This document shows, one piece after another, positions 11,652 through 21,187 of a stretch of 64,000 bases of DNA. A model generated the notes under the pieces. It worked only from the letters and a program-made list of their open reading frames with translations, was not told where the DNA came from and ran no database searches. The translations under genes were made by a program, and so were the position numbers. Where the stretch lies: contig NZ_CP013023.1 of assembly GCF_001421015.2 (NCBI RefSeq), forward strand, positions 1,357,501 to 1,421,500, read 5' to 3'. The stretch is from Paenibacillus bovis (GTDB taxonomy: Bacteria > Bacillota > Bacilli > Paenibacillales > Paenibacillaceae). Each line of letters opens with the position of its first letter. The stretch's first letter is position 1.

Positions 11652-11697
11652 TTGGAACCGGTTCCTTTTATTTAATCAAAAATGGAACCGGTTCCGT
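11652..11697. promoter_or_regulatory. LacI-type operators 2 and 3
   Basis: Two perfect GGAACCGGTTCC palindromes lie at 11654-11665 and 11684-11695. Their centres are 30 bases apart (about three helical turns) and roughly 100 and 130 bases from operator 1, which would suit DNA looping. They are in the leader of the sucrose hydrolase mRNA. Confidence 0.75.
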
Positions 11698-11715
11698 AAA
11701 AGACGGAGACTACTA

Positions 11716-13233
11716 ATGAAAATGAGCAGAGAACAAAAATACCGTCTGATTGAAGAGGCGGGTGAAGAAGAACTGGCGCTGCTAAAGCAGCAGGTAAAAC
11801 AAAGCCCCTGGCGGCAAAAGTATCATATTCAGCCGTCTACCGGGCTTCTCAACGATCCTAATGGATTCGCTTATTACCAGGGAGAATATCATCTGTTTTA
11901 TCAATGGTTCCCGCTGGGCACGGACCATGGAATGAAGTATTGGTATCATCTGAAATCGGCGGATCTATCCGATTGGCAGGACTGTGGAATCGGGATAGCA
12001 CCGGGTGATCCGCAGGATTCCCACGGCGCGTACTCCGGCAGCGGACTGGAACATGAAGGTCAGCTGTATCTGATGTATACGGGCAATACAAGGGATAACA
12101 ACTGGATACGACATCCGTATCAGTGCATGGCTGTTATGAATGCAGACGGGCAGATTACTAAATGGGATCAGCCGGTGATCCGTGAAGTTCCGTCTGGCTA
12201 TACCGATCATTTCCGCGATCCCAAAGTGTGGCGGGCCGGAGAGCAATTTTACTGTGTGATCGGTGCGCAGCGAGAAAACGGGACAGGCAGCATTGTCGTG
12301 TATCGTTCGCCGGATCTTGCTCAATGGGAATGGGCTGGCGAGCTGAGTACATCACTGACGGCATTCGGTTATATGTGGGAGTGTCCGGACTATTTTGAAA
12401 TAGATGGACAGGGTGTACTGCTATTTTGTCCACAGGGACTGCAGCCAGAGAGTGATAAATACCGGAATATTTATCAGTCGGGTTATGTGATTGGTGACAG
12501 GATGAATATGAATACGCTGGAACTGCAGCACGGAGAGTTCCATGAACTGGATTACGGATTCGATTTCTATGCTCCACAGACGACGGAGGGAGCGGACGGA
12601 CAGCGGATTATTATCGGCTGGATGGGACTGCCGGATATAGAGTATCCGACGGACCAGCAGGGCTGGGCGCATTGTCTGACACTACCGAGGGAACTGCATC
12701 TGCGTAATGGCAAGCTGCTTCAAAAGCCGGTACCTGCGTTGGCAGACAGAAGAGGCAGCAAAGCTTCGTTCAGCGGCAGATTCACCGGACGGCAGCAAGT
12801 TCCGGATTTCGCAGGTGAAGCATATGAGCTGATCTGCACCTATACAGCGGAAGACGAACAGGATCATGTGCCAAATGAGCAGTCAGCTGTGACTGCCGGA
12901 CAGGCATCTGTATTCGGAGTGGAGCTTCGTACCGGGGAGAATGAGAAAACGGTAATCGGTTACGATGCACAAACACAAAAGCTGACGCTGGATCGCTCGG
13001 CTGCCGGAAAGCCATTTGCCGAATCGTATGGTACGACTCGCAGCTGTGTACTGGATCAGCCGCTGAGACAACTGCATATTTTTGTGGATGTGTCTTCGGT
13101 AGAGATTTTCGTAAATGAAGGTGAAGCCGTATTTACCAGCCGGATCTTCCCGAGCAGGGGGAGTCAGGGCATTGTGTTCTTTGCGGAAAATGGTGCAGTG
13201 CATCTGCAGGCAGAGAAATGGGATTATCTTTGA
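11716..13233 (+). CDS. scrB: Sucrose-6-phosphate hydrolase (GH32)
   Basis: This enzyme cleaves sucrose-6-phosphate, formed during PTS uptake, to glucose-6-phosphate and fructose. The 505-residue protein has the GH32 five-blade propeller with the nucleophile Asp47 in NDPNG, Asp168 in RDPK and the acid/base Glu222 in ECPDYF, followed by a C-terminal beta-sandwich with FVDVSSVEIF. The open frame extends upstream through the operators; ATG 11716, behind CGGAG, fits both the ribosome site and the family N-terminus. It is 43 bases upstream of the matching PTS gene. There is no signal peptide, so the enzyme acts in the cytoplasm. Confidence 0.93.
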   Translation: MKMSREQKYRLIEEAGEEELALLKQQVKQSPWRQKYHIQPSTGLLNDPNGFAYYQGEYHLFYQWFPLGTDHGMKYWYHLKSADLSDWQDCGIGIAPGDPQDSHGAYSGSGLEHEGQLYLMYTGNTRDNNWIRHPYQCMAVMNADGQITKWDQPVIREVPSGYTDHFRDPKVWRAGEQFYCVIGAQRENGTGSIVVYRSPDLAQWEWAGELSTSLTAFGYMWECPDYFEIDGQGVLLFCPQGLQPESDKYRNIYQSGYVIGDRMNMNTLELQHGEFHELDYGFDFYAPQTTEGADGQRIIIGWMGLPDIEYPTDQQGWAHCLTLPRELHLRNGKLLQKPVPALADRRGSKASFSGRFTGRQQVPDFAGEAYELICTYTAEDEQDHVPNEQSAVTAGQASVFGVELRTGENEKTVIGYDAQTQKLTLDRSAAGKPFAESYGTTRSCVLDQPLRQLHIFVDVSSVEIFVNEGEAVFTSRIFPSRGSQGIVFFAENGAVHLQAEKWDYL

Positions 13234-13276
13234 TAGTATCAGATAACAGGATCGAGTAATGAGAGGATGAACAGGT

Positions 13277-14689
13277 ATGGCACAAAATCATGAGATTGCC
13301 AAAGAAGTGCTGGATGCAGTCGGAGGAAAAGAGAATATTGCTTCGTTTGCCCACTGTGCAACAAGACTGCGGATTATGGTCAACGACAAGGAAAAGATTG
13401 ACCAAAAGCAGGTAGAGAATATTGAAAAGGTCAAAGGGGCCTTTTTCAATGCCGGTCAGTATCAGATTATTTTTGGTACCGGTACGGTCAATCAGATCTA
13501 TGAAGAAATGGAAAAGCTCGGTCTGGACGGTTCCAGCAAGGAAGAAGTGAAAAGCCAGGCCAAGCAGCAGGGCGGTCATTTCCAGCGTGCTATTCGTACA
13601 TTTGGTGATGTGTTCGTACCGATTATTCCGGTGCTGGTCGCTACCGGGTTGTTCATGGGTCTGCGCGGGCTGCTGACTCAGCCGGAAGTGCTCTCCTGGT
13701 TTGGCACTACACCGGAAGCGCTCTCACCCAACTTTCTGTTATATACCAAGGTACTGACGGATACGGCTTTTGCTTTCTTGCCTGCACTGGTGGCATGGTC
13801 GGCTTTCCGTGTATTCGGGGGCAGTCCGGTATTGGGGATTATCCTGGGTCTGATGCTCGTGAATCCGGCGCTGCCCAATGCCTACTCGGTAGCAGACGGC
13901 TCGGCGGAACCGCTGACCATGTTTGGCTTTATCCCGGTTGTAGGGTATCAGGGATCGGTACTGCCGGCCTTCTTCGTCGGACTGCTCGGCGCCAAGTTCG
14001 AACGATATCTTCGTAAGCGCATTCCTGAATCGCTGGATCTGATTCTGACGCCATTTCTGACGCTGCTCGTTATGATCACGCTGGGGCTGTTTGCTATCGG
14101 ACCGGTGTTCCACTCGCTGGAAGAAGTCGTGCTGCACGGAACAACAGCTGTGCTGAATATGCCGTATGGTATTGCCGGAATCATCATCGGATTTCTGCAC
14201 CAGATTATCGTTGTTACCGGAGTGCATCATATTTTCAATCTACTGGAAATCCAGTTGCTGGAGAAAACAGGGGTCAATCCGTTCAATGCGATTATTACCT
14301 GTGCGATGGCAGCTCAAGCAGCAGCCTGTCTGGCTGTCGGACTGAAAACCAAAGACGCCAAGCTGAAAGCGCTGGCATTGCCATCTTCATTCTCTGCTTT
14401 TCTCGGGATTACCGAGCCAGCGATCTTCGGTGTGAATCTGCGCTATATGAAGCCCTTCATTATGGGACTGATTGGAGGAGCGGCGGGCGGATTTCTCGCT
14501 TCTCTGCTGCATCTGGCAGGTACCGGGATGGCGATTACAGTACTGCCAGGCACACTGCTCTATCTGAATTCACAGCTGCCAATGTATATTTTGTGTAATC
14601 TGGTAGCGATGGCTATCGGTTTTGCGCTGACATGGGTATTTGGATTCAATGACAAGATGCTGAATGATATGAAGATTGCGGATAAATAA
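13277..14689 (+). CDS. scrA: Sucrose-type PTS transporter, EIIBC
   Basis: The 470-residue PTS permease imports and phosphorylates a disaccharide. The N-terminal EIIB domain has the phosphorylated Cys27 in HCATRLR. The membrane EIIC domain (from about residue 95) has multiple hydrophobic segments and the motif GITEPAIFGVNLR. There is no EIIA domain, so phosphate must come from another protein, as for SacP of Bacillus. Sucrose is inferred from the adjacent sucrose-6-phosphate hydrolase; trehalose permeases look similar but pair with trehalose-6-phosphate hydrolase. Confidence 0.88.
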   Translation: MAQNHEIAKEVLDAVGGKENIASFAHCATRLRIMVNDKEKIDQKQVENIEKVKGAFFNAGQYQIIFGTGTVNQIYEEMEKLGLDGSSKEEVKSQAKQQGGHFQRAIRTFGDVFVPIIPVLVATGLFMGLRGLLTQPEVLSWFGTTPEALSPNFLLYTKVLTDTAFAFLPALVAWSAFRVFGGSPVLGIILGLMLVNPALPNAYSVADGSAEPLTMFGFIPVVGYQGSVLPAFFVGLLGAKFERYLRKRIPESLDLILTPFLTLLVMITLGLFAIGPVFHSLEEVVLHGTTAVLNMPYGIAGIIIGFLHQIIVVTGVHHIFNLLEIQLLEKTGVNPFNAIITCAMAAQAAACLAVGLKTKDAKLKALALPSSFSAFLGITEPAIFGVNLRYMKPFIMGLIGGAAGGFLASLLHLAGTGMAITVLPGTLLYLNSQLPMYILCNLVAMAIGFALTWVFGFNDKMLNDMKIADK

Positions 14690-14841
14690 AGATGTGGTGA
14701 CTGAATCGGCTGTGGATTCTGTAAATAGCAGTAACAAAAGCAGGTGGCAAAAGAAAATGCTAACTGCAAAGAAAATGCGAATGTAAAAGCAAAAGTGAAT
14801 GCGAGCACAACTACAAATATAACTACAAATGCTAACCACAA

Positions 14842-14881
14842 AAAGAAGACAGTACGCTTATACAGGTACTGTCTTCTTTTT
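14842..14881 (+). terminator. Terminator of the sucrose operon
   Basis: AAGAAGACAGTAC and GTACTGTCTTCTT form a 13-pair stem ending in a T run. The rest of the gap 14690-15063 holds an A-rich low-complexity stretch and no recognised gene. Confidence 0.9.
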
Positions 14882-15063
14882 GCGGTTAGGTTAAGTTAGG
14901 TGTGCTTGCTCTTTATACGATTTTTATGCTTTGTGCGAACTGTGAAGCAGCTTATAGCAAGTCATCTTCTTTTGGTGATACAGAACATTGGATGTACAAT
15001 GAAGAATAATCCTTTTAACTATTTCAAGAAACAGACTGTTCGTCATGCAGGAGTTGAATTGTA

Positions 15064-15837
15064 TTGATAAAGAAAATGAAATATATGCAAAATCTGACTG
15101 TCCAGGAGAAGCATATTGTCGAGTATATTTTGCGTGATCCGCAGGTGGTATTTGATCATACTGCGCAGGAAATTGCCGGGCTGACGTTTACGAGTGCCTC
15201 GACAGTGGTCCGGCTGTGCAAAAAGCTGGGCGCGCAGGGATATCCCGATTTCCAGCTAAAACTGGCGCTGGATGATGAGATTCGGCAGCTATCCAGTAAT
15301 CGCTTGGCAGCCAGGCAGCCATCCGGCTCACTGACCGATCATATGGAGTGGATCCCTGCGATCTACGATGAAGCACTGATCGAGACGCGGCGCAGAATTG
15401 ACCTGGCTGTTCTTCAACCGGTGTGTGATTGGGTGCAGGAAGCCGTAAGAATCGATATCTATGGCAGCGAAAGCAATTATTATACCGCACAGCAAGCATG
15501 TGCGCGCTGGAATGAGATCGGCCGCAGTGCGATTGCCCATAACAGTGCCAATCATCATTATTTATCCAATCCGCATCTGGATGCATCCATATTGTCGTTT
15601 GTTATTTCCCATACCGGCCGTAATCCGGCGATGCTGGAAATTGCCCGTACGTTAAAAGAAAAAGGGCGCCGAATAGTTGCTTTAACCGGTGGTATGGATA
15701 CACCGCTGGCACGATTATGTGACTACACGCTGCTGACGTATGCAGCACCTATCGGTCCGGCTTCCAAAATGTTCTCGGCGATATCCGCGCAATATTTGTT
15801 TGATGTACTGTTGGTGAGTAACTGGTCTACTCCATAA
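15064..15837 (+). CDS. MurR/RpiR-family sugar-phosphate regulator
   Basis: The 257-residue protein has an N-terminal RpiR helix-turn-helix (LTVQEKHIVEYIL...TSASTVVRLCKKLGAQGYPDF) and a C-terminal SIS domain that binds phosphosugars (ILSFVISHTGRNPAMLEIA near 179-197). It starts with TTG at 15064, ten bases after GGAG; the next in-frame ATG (15076) is too far from a ribosome site. It lies between the sucrose genes and a divergent oxidoreductase/NanE pair. RpiR proteins often control amino-sugar use, so NanE is a plausible target; this is inference. Confidence 0.85.
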   Translation: MIKKMKYMQNLTVQEKHIVEYILRDPQVVFDHTAQEIAGLTFTSASTVVRLCKKLGAQGYPDFQLKLALDDEIRQLSSNRLAARQPSGSLTDHMEWIPAIYDEALIETRRRIDLAVLQPVCDWVQEAVRIDIYGSESNYYTAQQACARWNEIGRSAIAHNSANHHYLSNPHLDASILSFVISHTGRNPAMLEIARTLKEKGRRIVALTGGMDTPLARLCDYTLLTYAAPIGPASKMFSAISAQYLFDVLLVSNWSTP

Positions 15838-15838
15838 A

Positions 15839-16843
15839 TCAGAAGCTGCTCAAAGGGTGATCCATAGTATCTGCTGCGAATACAATACCTGCATCCCGGC
15901 GGGCAGCTTCCAATGTCTGCATAACGGCATAACTGTGATCCAGCAGTTCATAGCAGCGCGAATAGTCACTGCTACGATAGATTTCTTCAAATACAGCCAG
16001 TTCGTAATACAGAGGATTATCGATAGTCTGCTCGTTATATTCCATCTGCTGCTCTCCCGTATGGATCAGAATCCGACGGCAGCCATTCGCGCCATGCTCA
16101 ATATGGAAGTAACCATTCTCTCCCTGGATCAGCACAAAATTCATACCGTGTGTATCTTTGGCACCTACACATTCTGCTATATATTCATCGTAGGTGAGAA
16201 CCAGCACGCCGGAGGTGTCGATTCCGCCGGAATGCTTGTTGGCGGTATAGCTGACCTGACGGGGAGAGCCGAAGAGATTCATCACGAGATGCAGGTTATA
16301 AATATTAATATCCATCAAGGCACCACCGGAAAAAGCCGGATTGAATACATTGGGCAAGCCGCCGCTTAGCAGTTCATTATATTTACGTGAATACTGGCTG
16401 TAATTACACTGGATCAGACGGATCGGGCCTAATCGGTCGATATTTTGCTTAATCCACTGGTAATTGGGCAGATGAATATTGGTAATCGCTTCGAATAAAA
16501 ATAACTGCTGCTTCCGGGCTGTCCGGATCAGAATCTGCAGTTCGCGAGTGGTAGAAGTAAATGGTTTCTCGCAAATCACATGTTTGCCATGCTGCAAAGC
16601 CTGCAACGCATAATCAAAATGAAGACTGTTCGGCGATGCGATATAGATCCAGTCCACCTCGGGATCATGCAGCAGCTCATCGAGCACGGTATGGATGCGC
16701 GCAATGCCGTATTGTTGTGCAAGTGGTTCGGCAGTTGACTGTCTGCGGGATAGGATCGCGGTGCATGAAGCAGAGGGGATATGCTGCAACGCATCGAGAA
16801 AAGCATGGGCAATACTGCCGGTTCCAATGATTCCAATATTCAT
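15839..16843 (-). CDS. Gfo/Idh/MocA-family NAD(P) oxidoreductase
   Basis: The 334-residue protein starts with a Rossmann dinucleotide motif (IGIIGTGSIAHAF) and has the conserved CEKP motif (HVICEKPFTS near residue 90), whose Lys is catalytic in this family, followed by the alpha/beta C-terminal domain. Substrates are sugars, inositols or their derivatives; this one cannot be assigned. A GTG 39 bases upstream is possible, but AGGAG precedes ATG 16843. Its end converges on the RpiR gene with one base between stops, and it is divergent from nanE. Confidence 0.85.
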   Translation of the reverse strand: MNIGIIGTGSIAHAFLDALQHIPSASCTAILSRRQSTAEPLAQQYGIARIHTVLDELLHDPEVDWIYIASPNSLHFDYALQALQHGKHVICEKPFTSTTRELQILIRTARKQQLFLFEAITNIHLPNYQWIKQNIDRLGPIRLIQCNYSQYSRKYNELLSGGLPNVFNPAFSGGALMDINIYNLHLVMNLFGSPRQVSYTANKHSGGIDTSGVLVLTYDEYIAECVGAKDTHGMNFVLIQGENGYFHIEHGANGCRRILIHTGEQQMEYNEQTIDNPLYYELAVFEEIYRSSDYSRCYELLDHSYAVMQTLEAARRDAGIVFAADTMDHPLSSF

Positions 16844-17153
16844 AGGTGGGATACTCCTGTCTTTTACATAATATAAGGACACTTTTTAGGTTACATTCTT
16901 TTTTACAGACTGCTTATAGTGGCGATTGAAATCACAGTACAAGCGAATCGGATAGAGCAGTAAGTGAATGTGGAGAGACGAATAATGTAGGTCATCATAC
17001 CACTACCAATCGTTTGAAGAAATGATTGGTGGATAGATTGGTTGGCCATTTCATAAAACGTCGAGTAACCTGCTCCAGTCCTGAAATTGAATTTTAAAAA
17101 TAGGTCATGGATAATAGAATATACAATATATGTAAGAGAGAGGGATGGTTATA
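16844..17153. other. Divergent intergenic region, oxidoreductase / nanE
   Basis: This 310-base gap must hold promoters for both flanking genes. No confident -35/-10 pair or operator was found. GAGGG at 17140-17144 is the nanE ribosome site. Confidence 0.4.
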
Positions 17154-17855
17154 ATGACACTCGATTCACTGGGACTGCAAGGCAAACTGATCGTATCCTG
17201 TCAGGCACTGGAGCATGAGCCGCTATACAGCTCTTTTATTATGGGGAGAATGGCACTCGCTGCCCAGCAGGGAGGAGCAGCCGGTATCCGCGCCAATACC
17301 GCAGAGGATATTAACGAAATTCGGCAGCAGGTTCAGCTACCGGTGATTGGGATTGTGAAGCGCAATTATGGAGAGCATCCGGTATTTATTACGCCTACGC
17401 TCAAGGAAGTGGCCGAGCTGGCGGCAACCGGCTGTGAGATTGTCGCGCTGGATGCAACGGATCGGCCGAGACCGGATGGGATGAGTCTGAGTGAACTGGT
17501 CCGGCAGATTCGGCAGCAGTATCCACAGCTGCTACTCATGGCGGATGTATCGACGGTCGAGGAGGGGCTGGAAGCGCAGCGACTTGGATTCGATCTGGTA
17601 TCGGCGACATTGGTCGGCTACACGGAGCAGACAAAAGGGCAGAAACTATACGAAAACGATTTTGCCATTTTAAAAGAAATGCTGCGACAGATTACGGCAC
17701 CTATCGTAGCCGAAGGGAATATTCTGACGCCGGAAATGGCAGCGCGCTGTCTGGAACTGGGCGTGTATAGTGTAGTGGTCGGCGGAGCGATTACACGGCC
17801 GCAGCAGATTACGGAGCGGTTTATCGAGCAGATGAAGCAGCGGATGCAGGGATAA
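17154..17855 (+). CDS. nanE: N-acylglucosamine-6-phosphate 2-epimerase
   Basis: This enzyme converts N-acetylmannosamine-6-phosphate to N-acetylglucosamine-6-phosphate in sialic acid and ManNAc use. The 233-residue protein is a TIM barrel of family length with the conserved stretches LIVSCQALEHEPLY, GIVKRNYGEHPVFITPT, IVALDATDRPRPDG and the phosphate loops VAEGNI and VVGGAITRP. ATG 17145 touches GAGGG, so ATG 17154 is preferred. No nanA, nanK or transporter is adjacent, so the gene may serve a dispersed pathway or cell-wall sugar recycling. Confidence 0.92.
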   Translation: MTLDSLGLQGKLIVSCQALEHEPLYSSFIMGRMALAAQQGGAAGIRANTAEDINEIRQQVQLPVIGIVKRNYGEHPVFITPTLKEVAELAATGCEIVALDATDRPRPDGMSLSELVRQIRQQYPQLLLMADVSTVEEGLEAQRLGFDLVSATLVGYTEQTKGQKLYENDFAILKEMLRQITAPIVAEGNILTPEMAARCLELGVYSVVVGGAITRPQQITERFIEQMKQRMQG

Positions 17856-18085
17856 GGTTGAGCACGTGAAGCTTCCTTTTGATCTTCCACTCATAGGGTA
17901 TACGTTGTCTGGCTATCAAGCAGACAGCTGAGGCTGTACATATCGTGCCATCATTTGCTTGCATCATGCCATGTGCCTGCAAGCGGATACAGGATAAGAT
18001 AAGAATGTGATACGCATACGTATGTAGCGGATCAAAGCGAATCTACAGTCCGCCCCTTCAGGTGGAATGATCAGGAGGAACCAAT

Positions 18086-20290
18086 ATGTCCATTTTCTAT
18101 GATGAAAAACAAGCAACCTTTCATTTGCAAACGTCTTCAACAAGTTATGTGATCCAATTAATCCATGGACGCCATCTGGCGCATTTATACTGGGGGCCTG
18201 CACTGCGGCACTCCACGGTAGGCAGTTTGCTGCGCAGAATCGAACGCGCTTCTTTTAGCCCGAACTATCATGATGAGGATCGTACTTTTTCCTTTGACAC
18301 ACTGCCGCAGGAATATCCGGGGTACGGACGCGGAGACTACCGAGAGCCTGCTTTTGAAGTAATGCTGCCCAACGGCTCCAGTGTAAACGATCTGCATTAT
18401 GTGAGCCACCGTATAACGGCGGGCAAGCCTGCACTGGAAGGACTGCCGGCTACTTATGTGGAGCAGGATAGCGAAGCAGATACACTGGAGATTACGCTGC
18501 GCGACGAACTGACCGGTCTGGAAGCGATCGTACAGTACTCTGTATTCGGCGAATTGAATGCGATTACCCGTGCAGTCCGTCTGCATAATCAGGGTAGCGA
18601 GCCGGTATCGATCCGGCGCGCGCTAAGCAGTAGCGTGGATTTCCATCAGGATCAGTATGAGATGATGCATTTGTCCGGCGCATGGGTGCGTGAGCGTCAC
18701 GTACATTATCGTCCGCTCACACCGGGATTGCAGCGTGTGGAGAGCAAGCGCGGCTCCAGCAGCCACCAGCATAATCCGTTTATCGCTCTTCTGGAAAAAG
18801 GAGCAACCGAGGATCATGGTCAGGTATACGGGATGAGCCTGGTCTACAGCGGTAACTTTATCGCTCAGGTTGAGGTGGATCAATTCCGTACGACCCGGAT
18901 GCAGGTGGGATTGTCTCCGTTTGACTTTGAATGGAAACTGGAAGCAGGCGAGACGTTCCAAACGCCGGAAGCAGTGCTGGTTCATTCCGCCAACGGGCTG
19001 GGCGGCATGTCGCGTACATACCACAAGCTCTATCGTACACATCTGAGCCGTGGTACACATCGTGACCAGGTGCGTCCGATTCTGATCAATAACTGGGAAG
19101 CGACGTATTTTGATTTTGATGCACCCAAAATCAAACGTATTGCTGCAGCCGGACAGGAACTGGGTATTGAGCTGTTCGTGCTGGATGACGGCTGGTTCGG
19201 GCATCGGGATAATGACCGGTCTTCTCTGGGAGACTGGGTAGAGGACCGCCGCAAGCTGCCGGAAGGTCTGGGCAAGCTGGCACAGGAAATTGTGGATACG
19301 GGCATGCAGTTCGGATTGTGGTTCGAGCCGGAAATGGTATCACCGGACAGCGATCTGTACCGCAAGCATCCTGACTGGTGTCTGCACGTACCGGATCGCA
19401 GCCGCTCCATGGGGCGTCAGCAATTGATTCTCGATCTGTCCCGTCAGGACGTATGTGATTATATCGTGGAATCAGTCAGCAGTGTGCTCGCATCGGCTCC
19501 GATCACCTATGTAAAATGGGATATGAACCGCAATATGTCCGAGATCGGCTCGGCATTGCTGCCGGCAGAACGGCAGCGGGAAACAGCGCACCGCTATATG
19601 CTGGGCTTGTACAATGTACTGGAGCGCATTACATCGGCGTTCCCGGATGTGCTGTTCGAGAGCTGTTCCGGTGGCGGCGGACGTTTTGACCCGGGGATGC
19701 TCTATTATATGCCGCAGACATGGACCAGTGATGACACCGATGCAGTGGAGCGTTTGAAAATTCAGTACGGTACCAGTATGGTCTATCCGGCGAGCTCGAT
19801 GGGTTCCCATGTATCGGCTGTACCGAACCATCAGGTGGGACGGATCACTTCCTTTGCTACACGCGGTCATGTGGCGATGTCCGGCAACTTTGGCTATGAG
19901 CTGGATCTGACGAGTCTGACCGAGGAAGAGAAGCAGGAAGTGCGCGAGCAGGTGACCCAGTACAAGCAGCTGCGCGGATTAATCCAGTTTGGCGAATTCT
20001 ATCGTCTGCTCAGTCCGTTTGAAGGCAATTATACGGCATGGATGTTCGTCTCGGAAGATCAGCAGGAGGCATTTGGCGGCTACTTCCAGGTACTGAGCGA
20101 GCCGAATCCACCACTGCGCCGCCTAAGACTCAGAGGACTGAATCCGGAAAGTCGTTACCGTATGAGTGTAAATGGCATTGAAGAAGAACAAGTGTATTAC
20201 GGAGATGAGCTGATGTATCACGGCATCGCGCTGATCGAGAAATATGAAGATTTCCAGAGTACATTGTTTACTTTTAAATCGGTGCAATAA
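18086..20290 (+). CDS. agaN: Alpha-galactosidase, GH36
   Basis: This enzyme releases alpha-1,6-linked galactose from melibiose, raffinose and related sugars. The 734-residue protein has the GH36 layout: N-terminal beta-supersandwich (about 1-325), catalytic barrel (330-650) and a C-terminal beta domain. The nucleophile is Asp479 in YVKWDMNR and the acid/base is Asp549 in WTSDDTDAVERL, almost the same numbering as the Geobacillus AgaA/AgaN enzymes as recalled. FVLDDGWFG and SCSGGGGRFD complete the active site. There is no signal peptide, so the substrate must be imported. Linkage to a sucrose PTS fits raffinose-family sugars, which yield sucrose after galactose removal. The symbol is by similarity. 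Confidence 0.92.
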   Translation: MSIFYDEKQATFHLQTSSTSYVIQLIHGRHLAHLYWGPALRHSTVGSLLRRIERASFSPNYHDEDRTFSFDTLPQEYPGYGRGDYREPAFEVMLPNGSSVNDLHYVSHRITAGKPALEGLPATYVEQDSEADTLEITLRDELTGLEAIVQYSVFGELNAITRAVRLHNQGSEPVSIRRALSSSVDFHQDQYEMMHLSGAWVRERHVHYRPLTPGLQRVESKRGSSSHQHNPFIALLEKGATEDHGQVYGMSLVYSGNFIAQVEVDQFRTTRMQVGLSPFDFEWKLEAGETFQTPEAVLVHSANGLGGMSRTYHKLYRTHLSRGTHRDQVRPILINNWEATYFDFDAPKIKRIAAAGQELGIELFVLDDGWFGHRDNDRSSLGDWVEDRRKLPEGLGKLAQEIVDTGMQFGLWFEPEMVSPDSDLYRKHPDWCLHVPDRSRSMGRQQLILDLSRQDVCDYIVESVSSVLASAPITYVKWDMNRNMSEIGSALLPAERQRETAHRYMLGLYNVLERITSAFPDVLFESCSGGGGRFDPGMLYYMPQTWTSDDTDAVERLKIQYGTSMVYPASSMGSHVSAVPNHQVGRITSFATRGHVAMSGNFGYELDLTSLTEEEKQEVREQVTQYKQLRGLIQFGEFYRLLSPFEGNYTAWMFVSEDQQEAFGGYFQVLSEPNPPLRRLRLRGLNPESRYRMSVNGIEEEQVYYGDELMYHGIALIEKYEDFQSTLFTFKSVQ

Positions 20291-20544
20291 AAGAAACAAT
20301 CCGCGCTCAGATCAGCATTATCTACGCTGATCTACTCGCTGTTCTGCCATGCGATTTATATTGGCTCTGGGCGTAGGCGTTTAGGCGAGCATGGGCTCTG
20401 GAATTACGATCTACGGTAACACTCCTCGCCGAGTATGATTTGTTGTCAGGCGATCTGAACGGTATACTGTGAATAGCTCTCTTGCCGGCTGCCGCAGAAG
20501 CACAAGAGGCTCTACAACCTGACAGATAGATGAGGAGAACAGAC

Positions 20545-20844
20545 ATGACGAGATCGATAACGCCAGAGTCGCTGCTGTGGATATGGCTGCTGGTCATTAA
20601 TTGTATAGCGTATATTACGATGAGCATCGACAAGAGCCGGGCCGAACGCCGACGTACCCGGCATCGGATTCCGGAGAAGAACCTGTTCTGGCTGGCAGCT
20701 ATTGGCGGGGCGCTTGGGATCTGGGTATCGATGTATACACGCAGACACAAGACCAAGCACCGTTCCTTTGTGGTCGGTATTCCGCTGCTGCTGGTGCTGA
20801 ATATATTGGTATACGGGTACATTTTCTATCGCTGGTTTAGCTGA
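20545..20844 (+). CDS. DUF1294 small membrane protein
   Basis: The 99-residue protein has two or three hydrophobic segments (WIWLLVINCIAYITM at about 11-25, LAAIGGALGIWVSMY near 48-62, and a C-terminal LLLVLNILVYGYIFY). The central RIPEKNLFWLAAIGGALG and the RRHKTKH stretch fit DUF1294. Function is unknown. GAGGAG lies seven bases before ATG 20545; the in-frame ATG 20530 overlaps that site and was rejected. Inverted repeats at 20311-20333 and 20476-20516 in the preceding gap lack T runs. Confidence 0.8.
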   Translation: MTRSITPESLLWIWLLVINCIAYITMSIDKSRAERRRTRHRIPEKNLFWLAAIGGALGIWVSMYTRRHKTKHRSFVVGIPLLLVLNILVYGYIFYRWFS

Positions 20845-20892
20845 TGATCCATGATACGACAGCTCTGCTGCTATCCAAACCATAATCAAGGG

Positions 20893-20914
20893 TCTGGCTG
20901 TATAGCCGGGCCTT
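20893..20914 (+). terminator. Weak hairpin after the DUF1294 gene
   Basis: GGTCTGGCT and AGCCGGGCC pair around a four-base loop, followed by TTTGGTTT. The T run is poor, so termination is uncertain. Confidence 0.4.
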
Positions 20915-21054
20915 TGGTTTCATTATGGAAGCTATTCGGGTAATTTATACGTGTAAGCGTCTGTATTTATTTCTGGTAAATACGCTAGACGATAGTAAAA
21001 CATCTTGGCAGGGCAGCCCTGATCAGTGAAATGTGCATGATTATATGTAATAAG

Positions 21055-21063
21055 TGATATAAT
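21055..21063 (+). promoter_or_regulatory. Extended -10 promoter element of the stress-protein gene
   Basis: TGATATAAT is an extended -10 (TG-N-TATAAT) 125 bases before the universal stress protein start. No good -35 box is visible. Otherwise the gap 20845-21187 holds only the weak hairpin above. Confidence 0.45.
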
Positions 21064-21187
21064 GAGCATGTGCCGCACACTGCTGTTAGAGCTGCTGAAG
21101 ATATACATACCGCATGCTGCCAGCTATTGTACGACATATGCAGCCTGCGGGCGCATATAGTCATAGAAAAAAAGGGAGGGGAATACT

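Noticed and set aside
14742..14900. Lysine- and asparagine-rich open frame after the sucrose PTS gene
   Set aside because: Low-complexity composition, weak ribosome site, and its 3' part is the terminator stem.
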